Assembly (NCBI GenBank): GCA_945897795.1
Contig: CAMDFT010000004.1
Location: 1 to 64,000, forward strand
DNA length: 64,000 bases
Origin: Limnohabitans sp. Rim8
Lineage (GTDB): Bacteria; Pseudomonadota; Gammaproteobacteria; Burkholderiales; Burkholderiaceae_C
Direction: 5' to 3'
Positions 11,381-22,155 of the stretch are shown here, one piece after another (the stretch's first letter is position 1; each line of letters begins with the position of its first letter). The notes under the pieces were generated by a model. It saw nothing but the letters and a program-made list of their open reading frames with translations. It did not search any database and was not told the DNA's origin. A program made the position numbers and the translations under genes.

Positions 11381-13188
11381 CAATCTTCCACCTGCAAAAT
11401 GGCCAAAAACGCCTCTTGAGGCACCTCGACCGAGCCAATTTGTTTCATCCGCTTTTTACCCGCCTTTTGCTTTTCCAGCAGTTTGCGTTTGCGCGAAATG
11501 TCGCCGCCGTAGCACTTGGCCAACACGTTTTTGCGCAAAGCCTTGATGCTTTCGCGGGCGATGATGTTGGCCCCAATGGCGGCCTGAATCGCCACATCGA
11601 ACATCTGGCGGCTGATGATCTCGCGCATCTTGGCCACCACCGCGCGACCACGGTACTGGGACTGTGAACGGTGCACGATGATGGACAAGGCATCGACCTT
11701 CTCACCGTTGAGCAAAATGTCAACCTTCACCACATCAGAAGCCCGAAATTCCTTGAACTCGTAGTCCATCGAGGCGTAGCCACGGCTGACCGATTTGAGT
11801 TTGTCAAAGAAGTCCAGCACGATCTCGCCCAGCGGCATTTCGTAGGTCAACATGACCTGACGGCCGTGGTAGGCCATGTTGAGCTGAACACCACGCTTCA
11901 AGTTGGCCAGCGTCATCACCGGGCCCACATAGTCTTGCGGCATGTACAAGTGCACCGTGACGATGGGCTCGCGGATCTCTTGCAGCTTGCCTTGGTCGGG
12001 CATCTTGGACGGGTTTTCAACCATGACGACTTCGCCACCCGGCTGGACCACTTGGTACACCACGCTGGGCGCGGTGGTGATCAAGTCTTGGTCGAACTCT
12101 CGCTCCAGACGTTCCTGCACGATTTCCATGTGCAGCAAACCCAAGAAGCCGCAACGGAAACCAAAACCCAGCGCTTGCGAAACTTCGGGTTCGTAATGCA
12201 AAGACGCGTCGTTGAGCTTGAGCTTTTCCAGCGCATCGCGCAGGCCGTCGTATTGGTTGGCCTCGGTCGGGTACAAACCGGCAAACACTTGGGGCTGGAT
12301 TTCTTTGAAACCTGGCAAGGCCTCGGTGGCCGGGCCCAGGTTGTTGGGCAGCTTTTTTTCCAAAGTGACGGTGTCGCCCACTTTGGCCGCCTGCAACTCC
12401 TTGATGCCCGCGATGATGTAGCCCACTTCGCCCGCCCTCAGCGCTTCACGGGGCTGGTTGGCAGGGGTGAACACGCCCAAGCTGCCCGCTTCGTACACCG
12501 CGTTGCTGGCCATCATGCGGATGCGCTCGTTTTTGAGCAACTGGCCGTCGACCACACGCACCAGCATGACCACGCCCACATAGGTGTCGAACCAGCTGTC
12601 GATGATCATGGCGCGCAAAGGTCCATCCGGGTTGCCCTTGGGCGCCGGAATGCGGGCCACCACAGCTTCCAAAATTTCTTCAATACCCATGCCGGTCTTG
12701 GCCGAGCAAGGAATCGCATCGGTCGCGTCAATGCCGATCACGTCTTCCACTTCGGTGCGTGCGTTTTCGGGATCTGCATTGGGCAAATCCATCTTGTTGA
12801 GCACCGGCACGACCTCCACACCCAAATCGAGCGCGGTGTAGCAGTTGGCCACGGTCTGCGCTTCCACGCCTTGGCTGGCATCCACCACCAGCAAAGCGCC
12901 TTCACAGGCCGACAACGAGCGGCTCACTTCATAAGAGAAGTCCACATGACCCGGCGTGTCGATCAGGTTGAGGTTGTACACCTGCCCATCCAGGGCTTTG
13001 TACTGCAGCGCAGCGGTTTGCGCCTTGATGGTGATACCACGCTCTTTCTCGATGTCCATCGAGTCCAACACCTGCGCTTGCATGTCGCGCGCATCCAAGC
13101 CACCACAGTGTTGAATCAAGCGATCGGCCAGGGTGGATTTGCCATGGTCTATGTGGGCAATGATCGAAAAATTTCTGATGTGATTCAT
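11380..13188 (-). CDS. lepA: Elongation factor 4 (LepA)
   Basis: LepA is a translational GTPase related to EF-G that acts on stalled or mispositioned ribosomes and in ribosome assembly. The 602-residue protein has the P-loop AHIDHGKST at residues 11-19, DTPGHVDF, and NKMDLP. The LepA-specific C-terminal domain includes [11 protein letters not shown] near the end. The ATG at 13188 gives the standard [14 protein letters not shown] start. It is the first gene of an eight- or nine-gene minus-strand operon, preceded by a good sigma70-like promoter. Confidence 0.96.
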   Translation of the reverse strand: MNHIRNFSIIAHIDHGKSTLADRLIQHCGGLDARDMQAQVLDSMDIEKERGITIKAQTAALQYKALDGQVYNLNLIDTPGHVDFSYEVSRSLSACEGALLVVDASQGVEAQTVANCYTALDLGVEVVPVLNKMDLPNADPENARTEVEDVIGIDATDAIPCSAKTGMGIEEILEAVVARIPAPKGNPDGPLRAMIIDSWFDTYVGVVMLVRVVDGQLLKNERIRMMASNAVYEAGSLGVFTPANQPREALRAGEVGYIIAGIKELQAAKVGDTVTLEKKLPNNLGPATEALPGFKEIQPQVFAGLYPTEANQYDGLRDALEKLKLNDASLHYEPEVSQALGFGFRCGFLGLLHMEIVQERLEREFDQDLITTAPSVVYQVVQPGGEVVMVENPSKMPDQGKLQEIREPIVTVHLYMPQDYVGPVMTLANLKRGVQLNMAYHGRQVMLTYEMPLGEIVLDFFDKLKSVSRGYASMDYEFKEFRASDVVKVDILLNGEKVDALSIIVHRSQSQYRGRAVVAKMREIISRQMFDVAIQAAIGANIIARESIKALRKNVLAKCYGGDISRKRKLLEKQKAGKKRMKQIGSVEVPQEAFLAILQVED

Positions 13189-13372
13189 CAAGGAAGTTCT
13201 GCAAGTGTGTGTGGATCAACGATCCGGAAAAGAAAAAAGGGCGCGTCTGGTGGCGACGCGCCCTGAACCAACAATCAATGGCAACTGCGATAGTTGGGAC
13301 TTCATTGTAGGCAAATTGGCCCAATCGCACAGCCCCGCTAACGGGTTAAGCAGGTCGTTGCTGCAATGCAAC

Positions 13373-13400
13373 ATTATATTTATCAACAACTTATCCACAA
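13373..13400 (-). promoter_or_regulatory. Candidate sigma70 promoter of the lepA operon
   Basis: On the minus strand TTGTGG (13400-13395) and a perfect TATAAT (13378-13373) are separated by 16 bases. They lie about 185 bases upstream of the lepA ATG in an AT-rich patch. A perfect DnaA-box sequence (TTATCCACA, 13391-13399 on the plus strand) covers the -35 element. Read from the sequence only; transcription start not known. Confidence 0.55.
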
Positions 13401-13611
13401 TTGCCGTTGCAAGCGGGTGAACAACTTGTGGGCTGTCTGTGGATCATCGGTGGACACATGCGGCAAATCCCGCATGGTGAATCAAGACCTGCTCTATATG
13501 CCATGAATGATGGTTCAAGTCGGTTGATTTTATCCAAATTCGGCATGAGGCCCCAAAAATGTTAGCTAATACAAACTTCACAAATATTTTTGAACGCCAC
13601 CTCAGCCCCCT

Positions 13612-13665
13612 AAAAAATGACGCTTGAACCCAACAACCCCAAAACCACAGGGGTTTCAGGGTTGT
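13612..13665 (-). terminator. Possible terminator after degQ
   Basis: On the minus strand ACAACCC (13665-13659) pairs with GGGTTGT (13639-13633), and the inner AAACC (13656-13652) pairs with GGTTT (13646-13642). A run of six T follows 15 bases later (13617-13612), further than ideal, so this is a weak candidate. Confidence 0.35.
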
Positions 13666-13680
13666 CAGACTTGCCATTCA

Positions 13681-15147
13681 TCAAGGAGCAGGTCGAATCA
13701 GCACATACTGCGCCCCGTCACCCCGGCGGATCAGAACACTGACCGGCCGGGTCTTGTCGATGCGCGACATCAGCGATTCAAACACCTGCACCGAGCTGAC
13801 GTCGGTATTGGCCACAGCCAAAATCAAGTCACCCTCGCGAATGCCTGCCCGTGCTGCAGCGTCCACTGCGGCATCGACCCGCACACCTGCACGAACACGC
13901 GCTTCTTTCTTTTGGGCATCGCTCAAGTCACTCAAGCTCAGGCCCAGGTGGGCGATCTTGACGGGTGGGGCTTTTTTCTCGGGTGAGGCCGTGGCCACTT
14001 TTTCTGGCTCGATTTCGGCCACCGTGACCTTCAGGTCCTGGGTTGTGCCTCGGCGGAACACCGTCAGCGCCACTTGGCTGCCAGGCTTGGTGTTGCCCAC
14101 TGCACGGGGCAAATCAGCGGGTTTTTCAATCGGCTTGCCGTCAAAACGGGTGATGATGTCACCCGCCTCGATGCCTGCTTTTTCAGCAGGAGAACCTTCT
14201 TCAACGCCGCGCACCAGCACGCCTTGCGCTTTGCCCAAACCAATGGACTCGGCGACCTCTTTGGTCACTGGCGCAATCTGCACACCAATGCGGCCACGGC
14301 TGACCCGGCCCGAGGACCTCAGCTGCTCACTGACCCGCATGGCCTCGTCCATGGGAATGGCAAACGAGATGCCCATGAAACCACCTGAGCGGGAATAAAT
14401 CTGGCTGTTGATGCCCACCACTTCACCGCGCATGTTGATCAAAGGGCCGCCCGAGTTGCCGGGGTTGATGGCCACATCGGTCTGAATGAAGGGCAAGTAG
14501 TCACCGGTATCTCGCTGCTTGGCGCTGACAATGCCCGCCGTGACGGTGTTTTCCAGGCCAAAAGGTGAGCCAATCGCCATGACCCACTCGCCCACACGCA
14601 GTCGGCTGACATCGCCCACTTTCACGGCGGGCAGGCCAGTCGCCTGAATTTTCACGACCGCCACATCGGTGCGCTTGTCGGCCCCCACAATGCGCGCCTT
14701 GAATTCGCGTTTGTCGGTCAAGGTCACCATCACCTCATCGGCCCCCTCGACCACGTGGGCATTGGTCATGATGAAGCCATCAGCACTCAAGATGAAACCG
14801 GAACCCACGCCCCGCGGTTGGGCTTCTTGCTCGGGCCGGTTTTGCCGTGGGCCCTGGCGAGGCGCATTGGGCATGGGCACACCAAAAAAGCGGCGAAACA
14901 AATCCTGCATTTCTTCGTCCTGCCCGCCAGCGCCGGGCGTGCTGGGGCGCGCTTTTTCAAGGGTTCGGATGTTCACCACCGAGGGCCCAACCTGCTCCAC
15001 CAAATCGGTGAAGTCAGGCAAGCCACGCACAGCCGCCCCCGGGGCTTGCGCCAGGGCTGCTGATGTAGACACCATGGCCCATCCTGTCAGCAGTGCAGTG
15101 ACCATACAGGCCGATGCGGCCGTCCTCGTCCATTTGTTGTTCAGCAC
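13681..15147 (-). CDS. Periplasmic serine protease, DegP/DegQ (MucD) family
   Basis: This HtrA-type protease degrades or refolds damaged envelope proteins in the periplasm. The 488-residue precursor has a signal peptide with likely cleavage after Ala33 (ALA/QAPG). The trypsin-like domain has the triad His131 (TNAHVV), Asp161 (RTDVAVV) and Ser232 (GNSGGPL), and two PDZ domains follow (about residues 280-370 and 400-485). The GTG start at 15147 is fixed by AGGAGG at 15154-15159. In Burkholderiales this gene usually closes an rpoE-rseA-rseB-mucD cluster; those regulators are missing here. Confidence 0.93.
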   Translation of the reverse strand: MLNNKWTRTAASACMVTALLTGWAMVSTSAALAQAPGAAVRGLPDFTDLVEQVGPSVVNIRTLEKARPSTPGAGGQDEEMQDLFRRFFGVPMPNAPRQGPRQNRPEQEAQPRGVGSGFILSADGFIMTNAHVVEGADEVMVTLTDKREFKARIVGADKRTDVAVVKIQATGLPAVKVGDVSRLRVGEWVMAIGSPFGLENTVTAGIVSAKQRDTGDYLPFIQTDVAINPGNSGGPLINMRGEVVGINSQIYSRSGGFMGISFAIPMDEAMRVSEQLRSSGRVSRGRIGVQIAPVTKEVAESIGLGKAQGVLVRGVEEGSPAEKAGIEAGDIITRFDGKPIEKPADLPRAVGNTKPGSQVALTVFRRGTTQDLKVTVAEIEPEKVATASPEKKAPPVKIAHLGLSLSDLSDAQKKEARVRAGVRVDAAVDAAARAGIREGDLILAVANTDVSSVQVFESLMSRIDKTRPVSVLIRRGDGAQYVLIRPAP

Positions 15148-15226
15148 AAAAAGCCTCCTTGTGTCGGTCTAAACCGGATTTCAGCGCTATGACAGGTGCG
15201 GGTGAAAGCGGCCATTTCAAGCCGCC

Positions 15227-15724
15227 TCAAACAAGCTCTTGCGGTCTACCGTCTGACAGCGCAACCGTCTTCGGGCGCGAATATACAGCGCATCTAAATC
15301 CGTGCCACTTTGAGGGCATCGCGCCCGCCTGCAGCCAGGCGCTGCGCAGTCGTCCCTGCGCACGGCCGCCCTGCTCGTCCAATGGCTGCACCCACAATAA
15401 CAGGCCTTGGCCGGTGTCCAAGCCCACCGAAACGGCAACGGCCTGGGTCTGTTCGGCCAAGTCGGCATGGGCTTGCCAAAACCAGGCTTCTCCACTCCAG
15501 CCCAAACGACCGCCCGAGAACGTTTGCCTCGGAGCCCACAGCGCAGCGGACCCAGCACAAGCGACCCAAAGGCCCCAAGCAGCCCAGAGCTTGAAGCCTG
15601 TGACCAGGGTCTGCATTTGCCAGTTGAGCAGGCCTACGGCCGAAAGCGCGCAAACGGCCACGAACAAAAGACGGCCCTCAGCAAAACGCCCCACCGGGTA
15701 AACCACAGGTGGGGCGTTGACCAT
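15227..15724 (-). CDS. Hypothetical protein between fabF and degQ
   Basis: I do not recognise this 165-residue protein. It has an N-terminal cytoplasmic stretch (VNAPPVVYPVGRF), then one or two hydrophobic segments (about residues 20-60) rich in Trp, Leu and Ala. A soluble C-terminal part carries several tryptophans. The ATG at 15724 lies 26 bases past the fabF stop; an earlier start at 15796 would overlap fabF. A gene of this kind is often found right after fabF in relatives, so it is probably real and co-transcribed with fabF. Confidence 0.6.
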   Translation of the reverse strand: MVNAPPVVYPVGRFAEGRLLFVAVCALSAVGLLNWQMQTLVTGFKLWAAWGLWVACAGSAALWAPRQTFSGGRLGWSGEAWFWQAHADLAEQTQAVAVSVGLDTGQGLLLWVQPLDEQGGRAQGRLRSAWLQAGAMPSKWHGFRCAVYSRPKTVALSDGRPQELV

Positions 15725-15749
15725 GGCTAGAACCTTGCCCGATGGGCCG

Positions 15750-16994
15750 TTAGATGCGTTTGAACACCAAAGAGCCGTTGGTGCCGCCAAAACCAAAGTT
15801 GTTTTTCAAGGCCACATCGATTTTGAGGTCGCGCGCCGTGTTGGCACAGTAGTCCAGATCGCACTCCGGGTCAGGATTGACCAGATTGATGGTCGGTGGC
15901 ACTTTCTGGTGGTGCAGCGCCAACACCGTGAACACGCTCTCAATGCCGCCAGCACCACCCAACAGGTGACCGGTCATGGACTTGGTGGAACTGACCACGG
16001 TTTTGTACGCGCAGTCGCCCAAAGCCGCTTTGATGGCATTGGTTTCGTTGATGTCACCCAGCGGCGTCGAGGTGCCGTGGGCATTCAGATAATCAATCTG
16101 GTCAGCGTTGACACCGGCATTGCGCATCGCGTTAATCATGGCACGGCGCGGGCCGTCCATGCTGGGCGCAGTCATGTGACCTGCATCAGCGCTCATGCCA
16201 TAGCCAGCCAACTCGGCGTAAATCTTGGCACCACGCGCTTTGGCGTGTTCGTACTCTTCGAGCACCATCACGCCAGCACCTTCACCCAGCACAAAACCAT
16301 CGCGGTCTTTGTCCCAGGGGCGCGAAGCCGCTGTGGGATCGTCGTTACGGGTCGACAATGCGCGCATGGCTGCAAAGCCACCCACACCCAGAGGCGACAC
16401 GCAAGCCTCTGACCCACCGGCCACCATCACATCGGCATCGCCGTATTCGATCAAACGACCGGCTTCGCCAATGCTGTGCAAACCTGTGGTGCAAGCGGTC
16501 ACAACGGCCAAATTAGGGCCTTTGAAACCACTGCGCATCGACACATGGCCAGAGATCATGTTGATGATCGAGGCCGGGACGAAAAATGGGGAGATGCGAC
16601 GCGCACCGCGGGCTGTGTACTCGGTGTGTGTTTCTTCAATCAGTGGCAAACCACCAATGCCTGAACCAATGACCACACCCATGCGGCAGGCTTCTTCTTC
16701 ATTGAGCGCATCACCTGTTTGCAAGCCGGCATCTTGAATGGCCTGGGCTGCGGCAGCAATGCCAAAGTGAATGAAGCTGTCCATGGTCCTCGCTTCTTTG
16801 GAGGACATGTAGGACTCAAGATCAAAGTTTTTGACTTCACCCGCAAACCGACAGGCTATGGCTGAAGCATCAAAACGAGTGATCGGAGCAATGCCGGACT
16901 GACCGGCAAGGAGGTTGGACCATGCGTCAGCGACCGTGTTGCCCACGGGGCTGATGCATCCCAAACCCGTGACAACAACGCGGCGCCGGGTCAT
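15750..16994 (-). CDS. fabF: Beta-ketoacyl-ACP synthase II
   Basis: FabF extends acyl-ACP by two carbons from malonyl-ACP and is important for cis-vaccenate levels and temperature control of membrane lipids. The 414-residue protein has the nucleophile Cys168 in VVTACTTG and the two catalytic histidines in [11 protein letters not shown] and [11 protein letters not shown]. It starts six bases after the acpP stop and closes the plsX-fabHDG-acpP-fabF block. Confidence 0.96.
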   Translation of the reverse strand: MTRRRVVVTGLGCISPVGNTVADAWSNLLAGQSGIAPITRFDASAIACRFAGEVKNFDLESYMSSKEARTMDSFIHFGIAAAAQAIQDAGLQTGDALNEEEACRMGVVIGSGIGGLPLIEETHTEYTARGARRISPFFVPASIINMISGHVSMRSGFKGPNLAVVTACTTGLHSIGEAGRLIEYGDADVMVAGGSEACVSPLGVGGFAAMRALSTRNDDPTAASRPWDKDRDGFVLGEGAGVMVLEEYEHAKARGAKIYAELAGYGMSADAGHMTAPSMDGPRRAMINAMRNAGVNADQIDYLNAHGTSTPLGDINETNAIKAALGDCAYKTVVSSTKSMTGHLLGGAGGIESVFTVLALHHQKVPPTINLVNPDPECDLDYCANTARDLKIDVALKNNFGFGGTNGSLVFKRI

Positions 16995-17000
16995 CGTCGA

Positions 17001-18039
<1,039 letters not shown>

Positions 18040-18043
<4 letters not shown>

Positions 18044-18990
18044 GCCAGGATTCCTTTCACTTCAGCCAGAGTGGCAGGGTCGTAAAGCGCCAATCCGTTC
18101 AATTCAGGGTCGATGCGCTTGGTCATGCCCGCCAGAACTTTGCCGGGGCCGCACTCGACCAGGGTGGTCACGCCACGGGCCTTGATGGCCTGCACGCACT
18201 CCACCCAGCGCACCGGGCCAAAGGCCTGGCGGTACAGTGCGTCGCGAATTCGGTCGGGATCGGTTTCGATGGCCACATCAATGTTGTTGAGCACCGGGAT
18301 CTGCGGCACACCAAAAGTCAGGTTGACCAGCTTCTCGCGCAGCTTTTCAGCGGCGGGTTTCATCAAGCTCGAATGGAAAGGCGCCGAAACGGGCAAGATC
18401 AGCGCGCGCTTGGCGCCCATGCCTTTGAGCACTTCGCAAGCTTTGTCCACGGCGGCCTTGCTGCCGGCGATCACGGTTTGCGCCGCGTCGTTGAAGTTTG
18501 CAGCCTCCACCACTTCGGCGCTGCCTGCAGGGAAAGTGGCTTGTGCCTCTTGGCAACCGAGAATGACTTTGTCCGAAGCCAAACCCAAAATGGCGGCCAT
18601 GGCACCGATGCCCACGGGCACAGCTTCTTGCATGGCTGCGGCGCGCAGGCGCACCAAGGGCGCAGCTTGCGCCAGTGTCAGCACACCCGAAGCCACCAGA
18701 GCGCTGTACTCGCCCAATGAGTGACCGGCCACCACCGACGGCTTGGCACCACCTTCGGCCAACCAAGCGCGGTAAGCCGCCACCGCCGACACCAACATCA
18801 CCGGTTGGGTGTTGGTGGTCATGGCCAAAGCTTCTTTGGGGCCTTCGCGGATCAGCTGGGCCAAGTCTTCCCCCAAGGCGTCAGAAGCTTCTTTGAGGGT
18901 TTCGAGCACCACAGGGTGGTCGCCCCAGGCGTCCAACATGCCCACCGATTGGGAACCCTGACCGGGAAAAACAAAAGCAAATGAAGTCAT
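18040..18990 (-). CDS. fabD: Malonyl-CoA:ACP transacylase
   Basis: FabD loads malonyl groups from CoA onto ACP. The 316-residue protein begins with FVFPGQGSQ, has the nucleophile Ser91 in GHSLGEYSALV and the catalytic His in SAPFHSSLM. I use the ATG at 18990; a TTG at 18996 adds only two residues. It is 91 bases downstream of fabH and overlaps fabG. Confidence 0.96.
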
Positions 18991-19081
18991 GTGCAAATTT
19001 TGGGTATCTGTAAAGAATCCGAGAAAGTGAAATAGGGCGTGCCGTGCATCACTGACCCGGGCCTGTCAAATCAACAGCGCA

Positions 19082-20059
19082 TCAATAACGCAAGAGGACT
19101 GAGCCCCAAGTGAAGCCCCCGCCCACGCCTTCAAGCATGAGGGTTTGGCCACGCTGGATGCGCCCGTCGCGCACGGCGGTATCGAGCGCCAGCGGGATGG
19201 ATGCGGCCGAGGTGTTGCCGTGCTGGTCCACCGTCACCACCACCTTGTCAGCGCCCAGCTTGAGCTTTTTGGCGGTGCTCTGCATGATGCGGATGTTGGC
19301 TTGGTGCGGTATCAGCCAGTCGATGTCGGCTTCGGTCAAGTTGGCCTTGGCCAAGCTGGCGCGAGCGGTTTCGTCCAGCACGCCCACCGCGAGTTTGAAC
19401 ACGGCCTGGCCGTCCATCTTGAGCACGGGATCGCCCAAAATGCCGCCCCGGTTGACGTGCCCCGGTACGCACAAAATGTCTTTGTACTTGCCATCAGCGT
19501 GCAAATCGGTCGCCAAAATACCAGGCTGTTCAGACGCTTCAATCACGACCGCGCCGGCACCGTCACCGAACAACACACAAGTGGTTCTGTCTTTGAAGTC
19601 CAAGATGCGGCTGAAAATTTCTGCGCCAATGACCAACGCCCGCTTCGCCGATCCGGTCTGGATCATGGCGTCAGCCACCGTCAGTGCATAAATGAAGCCA
19701 CTGCATACGGCCTGGACGTCAAACGCGGGGCAACCTGCTGCGCCCAGTTTGTGCTGAACCATGGTCGCCACCGACGGGAACACCATGTCGGGGGTGGACG
19801 TGCCCACAATGATCAGGTCGATGTCGCTCGCTGACAATCCGGCAGCGTCCAAAGCTTTGCGAGCGGCTTCTGTGGCCAGATCGCTGCAGCCTTGCTCGTC
19901 AGCTGCGAAATGCCGGGCACGGATACCCGTGCGCTCAACAATCCAGTCGTCGGATGTTTCAACCCCTTGCAAGGCCAACTCGGCGGCCAGGTCGGCGTTG
20001 CTCAGGCGTTTTTCTGGCAGGTAGCTGCCGGTGCCAATGATGCGTGAATAAATTCTCAT
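19082..20059 (-). CDS. fabH: Beta-ketoacyl-ACP synthase III
   Basis: FabH starts fatty-acid synthesis by condensing acetyl-CoA with malonyl-ACP. The 325-residue protein has the catalytic Cys119 (QAVCSGF), His in [12 protein letters not shown] and Asn in HGNTSAAS. The C-terminal glycine-rich end ([10 protein letters not shown]) is typical. The ATG overlaps the plsX stop by four bases, so the two genes are coupled. Confidence 0.96.
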   Translation of the reverse strand: MRIYSRIIGTGSYLPEKRLSNADLAAELALQGVETSDDWIVERTGIRARHFAADEQGCSDLATEAARKALDAAGLSASDIDLIIVGTSTPDMVFPSVATMVQHKLGAAGCPAFDVQAVCSGFIYALTVADAMIQTGSAKRALVIGAEIFSRILDFKDRTTCVLFGDGAGAVVIEASEQPGILATDLHADGKYKDILCVPGHVNRGGILGDPVLKMDGQAVFKLAVGVLDETARASLAKANLTEADIDWLIPHQANIRIMQSTAKKLKLGADKVVVTVDQHGNTSAASIPLALDTAVRDGRIQRGQTLMLEGVGGGFTWGSVLLRY

Positions 20060-21120
20060 AGGGGTGTGACCGCTGGTTCTGTCCGCTCGGCCTGCGCGCC
20101 CATCAACAAAGGGCCTGCATGCGCGATGCGTTCACGAACGCGGTCCAGCAATTGGTTTCGGCCTGCATCATAAGCCCGGTTCAGGGCCGTCTCGAAAGCG
20201 ATCTCGTCTGCCGATCCGTGGCTTTTGAATACAAGTCCACGCAAACCCAGCAAGGCTGCGCCGTTGTATCGGCGGTGGTCGACACGATTTTTAAATGCAG
20301 ATAGAACCGGATAAGCCAAAACTGCAACTATTTTGGTGAAAATGTTGCGAGAAAACTCATTTTTCAAAAAACCACCGATCATGGTCGCCAGACCTTCGCT
20401 CGCCTTCAGCGCCACATTGCCGACAAAGCCATCACACACCACAATGTCCACAGTGCCCTTGAAAATGTCGTTGCCTTCAACATTGCCATAAAAATTCAAA
20501 TCCCCGGAGTTGCCTGCAGAACGCAGCAATTCGCCTGTTTTTTTGATAATTTCATTGCCTTTGATGGCTTCTTCGCCGATGTTGAGCAAGCCAACCGTAG
20601 GCTGATCCTTGTTTTGCAGAACCGACACCAGAGCTGAGCCCATGACCGCGAACTGAAGCAAATGCTCGGGTGTGCAGTCCACATTAGCGCCCAAATCGAG
20701 CATGGTGGTGCCGCCGCCCTTGAAGTTGGGCATCTGCCCCGCGATGGCTGGACGGTCAATGCCGTCCATGGTTTTGAGCACGTAACGGGCAATCGCCATC
20801 AAGGCGCCCGTGTTGCCCGCCGAAACAGCGGCGGCAGCCTTGCCATCGCGCACCTGCTCAATGGCCACACGCATGGAAGAGTCTTTTTTCTTGCGCAAAG
20901 CCACTTCGAGCGAGTCGTCCGACTCAACCACCTCGGTAGCGGCCACCACCTCGGCTCGGGGATCGGCAAAACCAACGAGTTCCTCTGCTCGGCCTACCAA
21001 CAAGAGGCGGGCATCCGAGTGTGTTGACAGAAACCGTCGGCAAGCCGCCAGCGTGATGCGGGGGCCGTGGTCGCCGCCCATGCAATCGACAGCCAGAGTG
21101 ATCGGGGTGGGCGAGGTCAT
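20056..21120 (-). CDS. plsX: Phosphate acyltransferase PlsX
   Basis: PlsX converts acyl-ACP to acyl-phosphate, the acyl donor for PlsY in phosphatidic acid synthesis, and links fatty-acid and phospholipid synthesis. The 354-residue protein has [11 protein letters not shown] at the start, SAGNTGALM, and NIGEEAIKG with [12 protein letters not shown] chose the ATG at 21120 (AAGGA upstream); an in-frame TTG at 21147 adds nine poorly matching residues. A strong hairpin lies between rpmF and plsX. Confidence 0.95.
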   Translation of the reverse strand: MTSPTPITLAVDCMGGDHGPRITLAACRRFLSTHSDARLLLVGRAEELVGFADPRAEVVAATEVVESDDSLEVALRKKKDSSMRVAIEQVRDGKAAAAVSAGNTGALMAIARYVLKTMDGIDRPAIAGQMPNFKGGGTTMLDLGANVDCTPEHLLQFAVMGSALVSVLQNKDQPTVGLLNIGEEAIKGNEIIKKTGELLRSAGNSGDLNFYGNVEGNDIFKGTVDIVVCDGFVGNVALKASEGLATMIGGFLKNEFSRNIFTKIVAVLAYPVLSAFKNRVDHRRYNGAALLGLRGLVFKSHGSADEIAFETALNRAYDAGRNQLLDRVRERIAHAGPLLMGAQAERTEPAVTPL

Positions 21121-21170
21121 GGAATCCTTGGGCTGAAAACCGGGCAATGCAAAGCAAAAGCCACAAAAAC

Positions 21171-21207
21171 AAAAGCCCGAGGCTACTCAAAAAAGTAGCG
21201 CCGGGCC
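21171..21207 (-). terminator. Intrinsic terminator or attenuator between rpmF and plsX
   Basis: On the minus strand GCTACT (21199-21194) pairs with AGTAGC (21187-21182) and the flanks extend the stem: GCCCG (21206-21202) pairs with CGGGC (21179-21175). TTTTGTTTTTG follows directly. It lies 27 bases after the rpmF stop and about 50 bases before the plsX start, so it could reduce read-through into plsX-fab while leaving full yceD-rpmF expression. Confidence 0.75.
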
Positions 21208-21233
21208 TCTTGAGGCTTGAGGGCTGACGCCGA

Positions 21234-21416
21234 TCAGGCTTCGGACTTGTTCTTCAGCACTTGGCGGCCACGGTAGAAACCGTTGGGGCTGATGTGGTGA
21301 CGCAGGTGTGTTTCGCCTGTTGTGGGCTCAACCGCAATGCCGGGCACATTCAGGGCATTGTGCGAACGGTGCATTCCGCGCTTGGAAGGCGATTTTTTGT
21401 TTTGCTGAACGGCCAT
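21234..21416 (-). CDS. rpmF: 50S ribosomal protein L32
   Basis: This is a 60-residue basic ribosomal protein of the large subunit. [20 protein letters not shown] and the C-terminal GFYRGRQV are the family signature. The cysteine pairs seen in some zinc-binding L32 proteins are absent, as is usual in Proteobacteria. AAGGAG five bases upstream fixes the ATG at 21416; a longer frame from 21485 is not supported. It follows yceD, the conserved partner. Confidence 0.97.
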   Translation of the reverse strand: MAVQQNKKSPSKRGMHRSHNALNVPGIAVEPTTGETHLRHHISPNGFYRGRQVLKNKSEA

Positions 21417-21556
21417 GATGGCTCCTTGGAAGCTTGTGGAGGCCGCGCCATTGAAAACGCAGCTTCTGGTTGATGGGAGTGTCACCCGGCAGAACTGGGC
21501 GAAGCCATTGAGTATAACCTAAGCTGGGCCTGATGGGATACAGACTTTTGGCCTCT

Positions 21557-22105
21557 TTAAGTGGACTTGTCTGTTTTAAGACCCGCAAGAATCCCAAAGG
21601 GGTTGGGTCGCTGCGCTGCGACTTCGAATTCTGGGTCGGCCACAGACATCGGCATCGCTTCGGGGCACTCTTCGTGCAAAGGCACCAGGGGCAAGGACAA
21701 AATCAACTCATCTTCGATCAGTGCCAGTGCGTCAAAGTCGCGGCTGATGACCAGAATGTCTTCTTCAGCCTCATCGTCCAGCGCCATCGCTGTGGCTTCA
21801 TCGGCGACAAAACGGAAACTCCGTTCGGCCTGCACCGTCTCCAGCACCGGCGTCAGGCAGCGCTGGCATTGCAGCGGCAAACTCACCGAAGCTTTCAAAT
21901 CCAGCCAGATCTGGTCAGCGCCGCCAGATTGCGCGACCGATCGACCTTGCAGTTGCCAAACCACAGGCCCAGCCAGCAGGTCACTGCCGAACAATTCCTG
22001 CGCCAATCGCGGCCAATCGGCCAGCACGCCCTGCCCATTCAAGCCGAGCGTGTCACGGGCAAAAGTCACCACATCCAGGTGTTGGAGTTCTATTTTTTTT
22101 TCCAT
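21557..22105 (-). CDS. yceD: YceD family protein (DUF177), 23S rRNA accumulation factor
   Basis: The 182-residue protein belongs to the YceD/DUF177 family, found next to rpmF in most bacteria and linked to 23S rRNA accumulation. It has the family pattern PLQCQRCLTPV in the middle and an acidic stretch with EDELILSLPLVPLHEECP, where the cysteines could bind metal. ATG at 22105. It is 140 bases upstream of rpmF and probably shares its promoter. It is divergent from maf. Confidence 0.88.
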   Translation of the reverse strand: MEKKIELQHLDVVTFARDTLGLNGQGVLADWPRLAQELFGSDLLAGPVVWQLQGRSVAQSGGADQIWLDLKASVSLPLQCQRCLTPVLETVQAERSFRFVADEATAMALDDEAEEDILVISRDFDALALIEDELILSLPLVPLHEECPEAMPMSVADPEFEVAAQRPNPFGILAGLKTDKST

Positions 22106-22155
22106 GGCTGCAGTGTAAGAGAATCACCCATCTGAATTTCACCAGGGCCAGCGCT

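Larger units (their letters stand above)
13189..13680. other. 492-base intergenic region between degQ and lepA
   Basis: No convincing gene is present: the short open frames (for example 13205-13420 plus and 13444-13677 minus) resemble nothing and lack ribosome sites. The region holds the lepA promoter, one perfect DnaA box (13391-13399), and two one-mismatch copies (TGTGGATCA at 13210-13218 and 13438-13446). A possible degQ terminator hairpin lies at its right end. The middle part is unusually AT-rich for this chromosome. Confidence 0.6.

Noticed and set aside
11671..13266. Open frame of 531 codons on the plus strand opposite lepA
   Set aside because: Antisense shadow of lepA, with no family features or ribosome site.
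13189..13680. Replication origin, because of DnaA boxes and AT-rich DNA
   Set aside because: Only one perfect box and two imperfect ones; no dnaA, dnaN, gidA or parAB nearby, and the perfect box doubles as part of a promoter.
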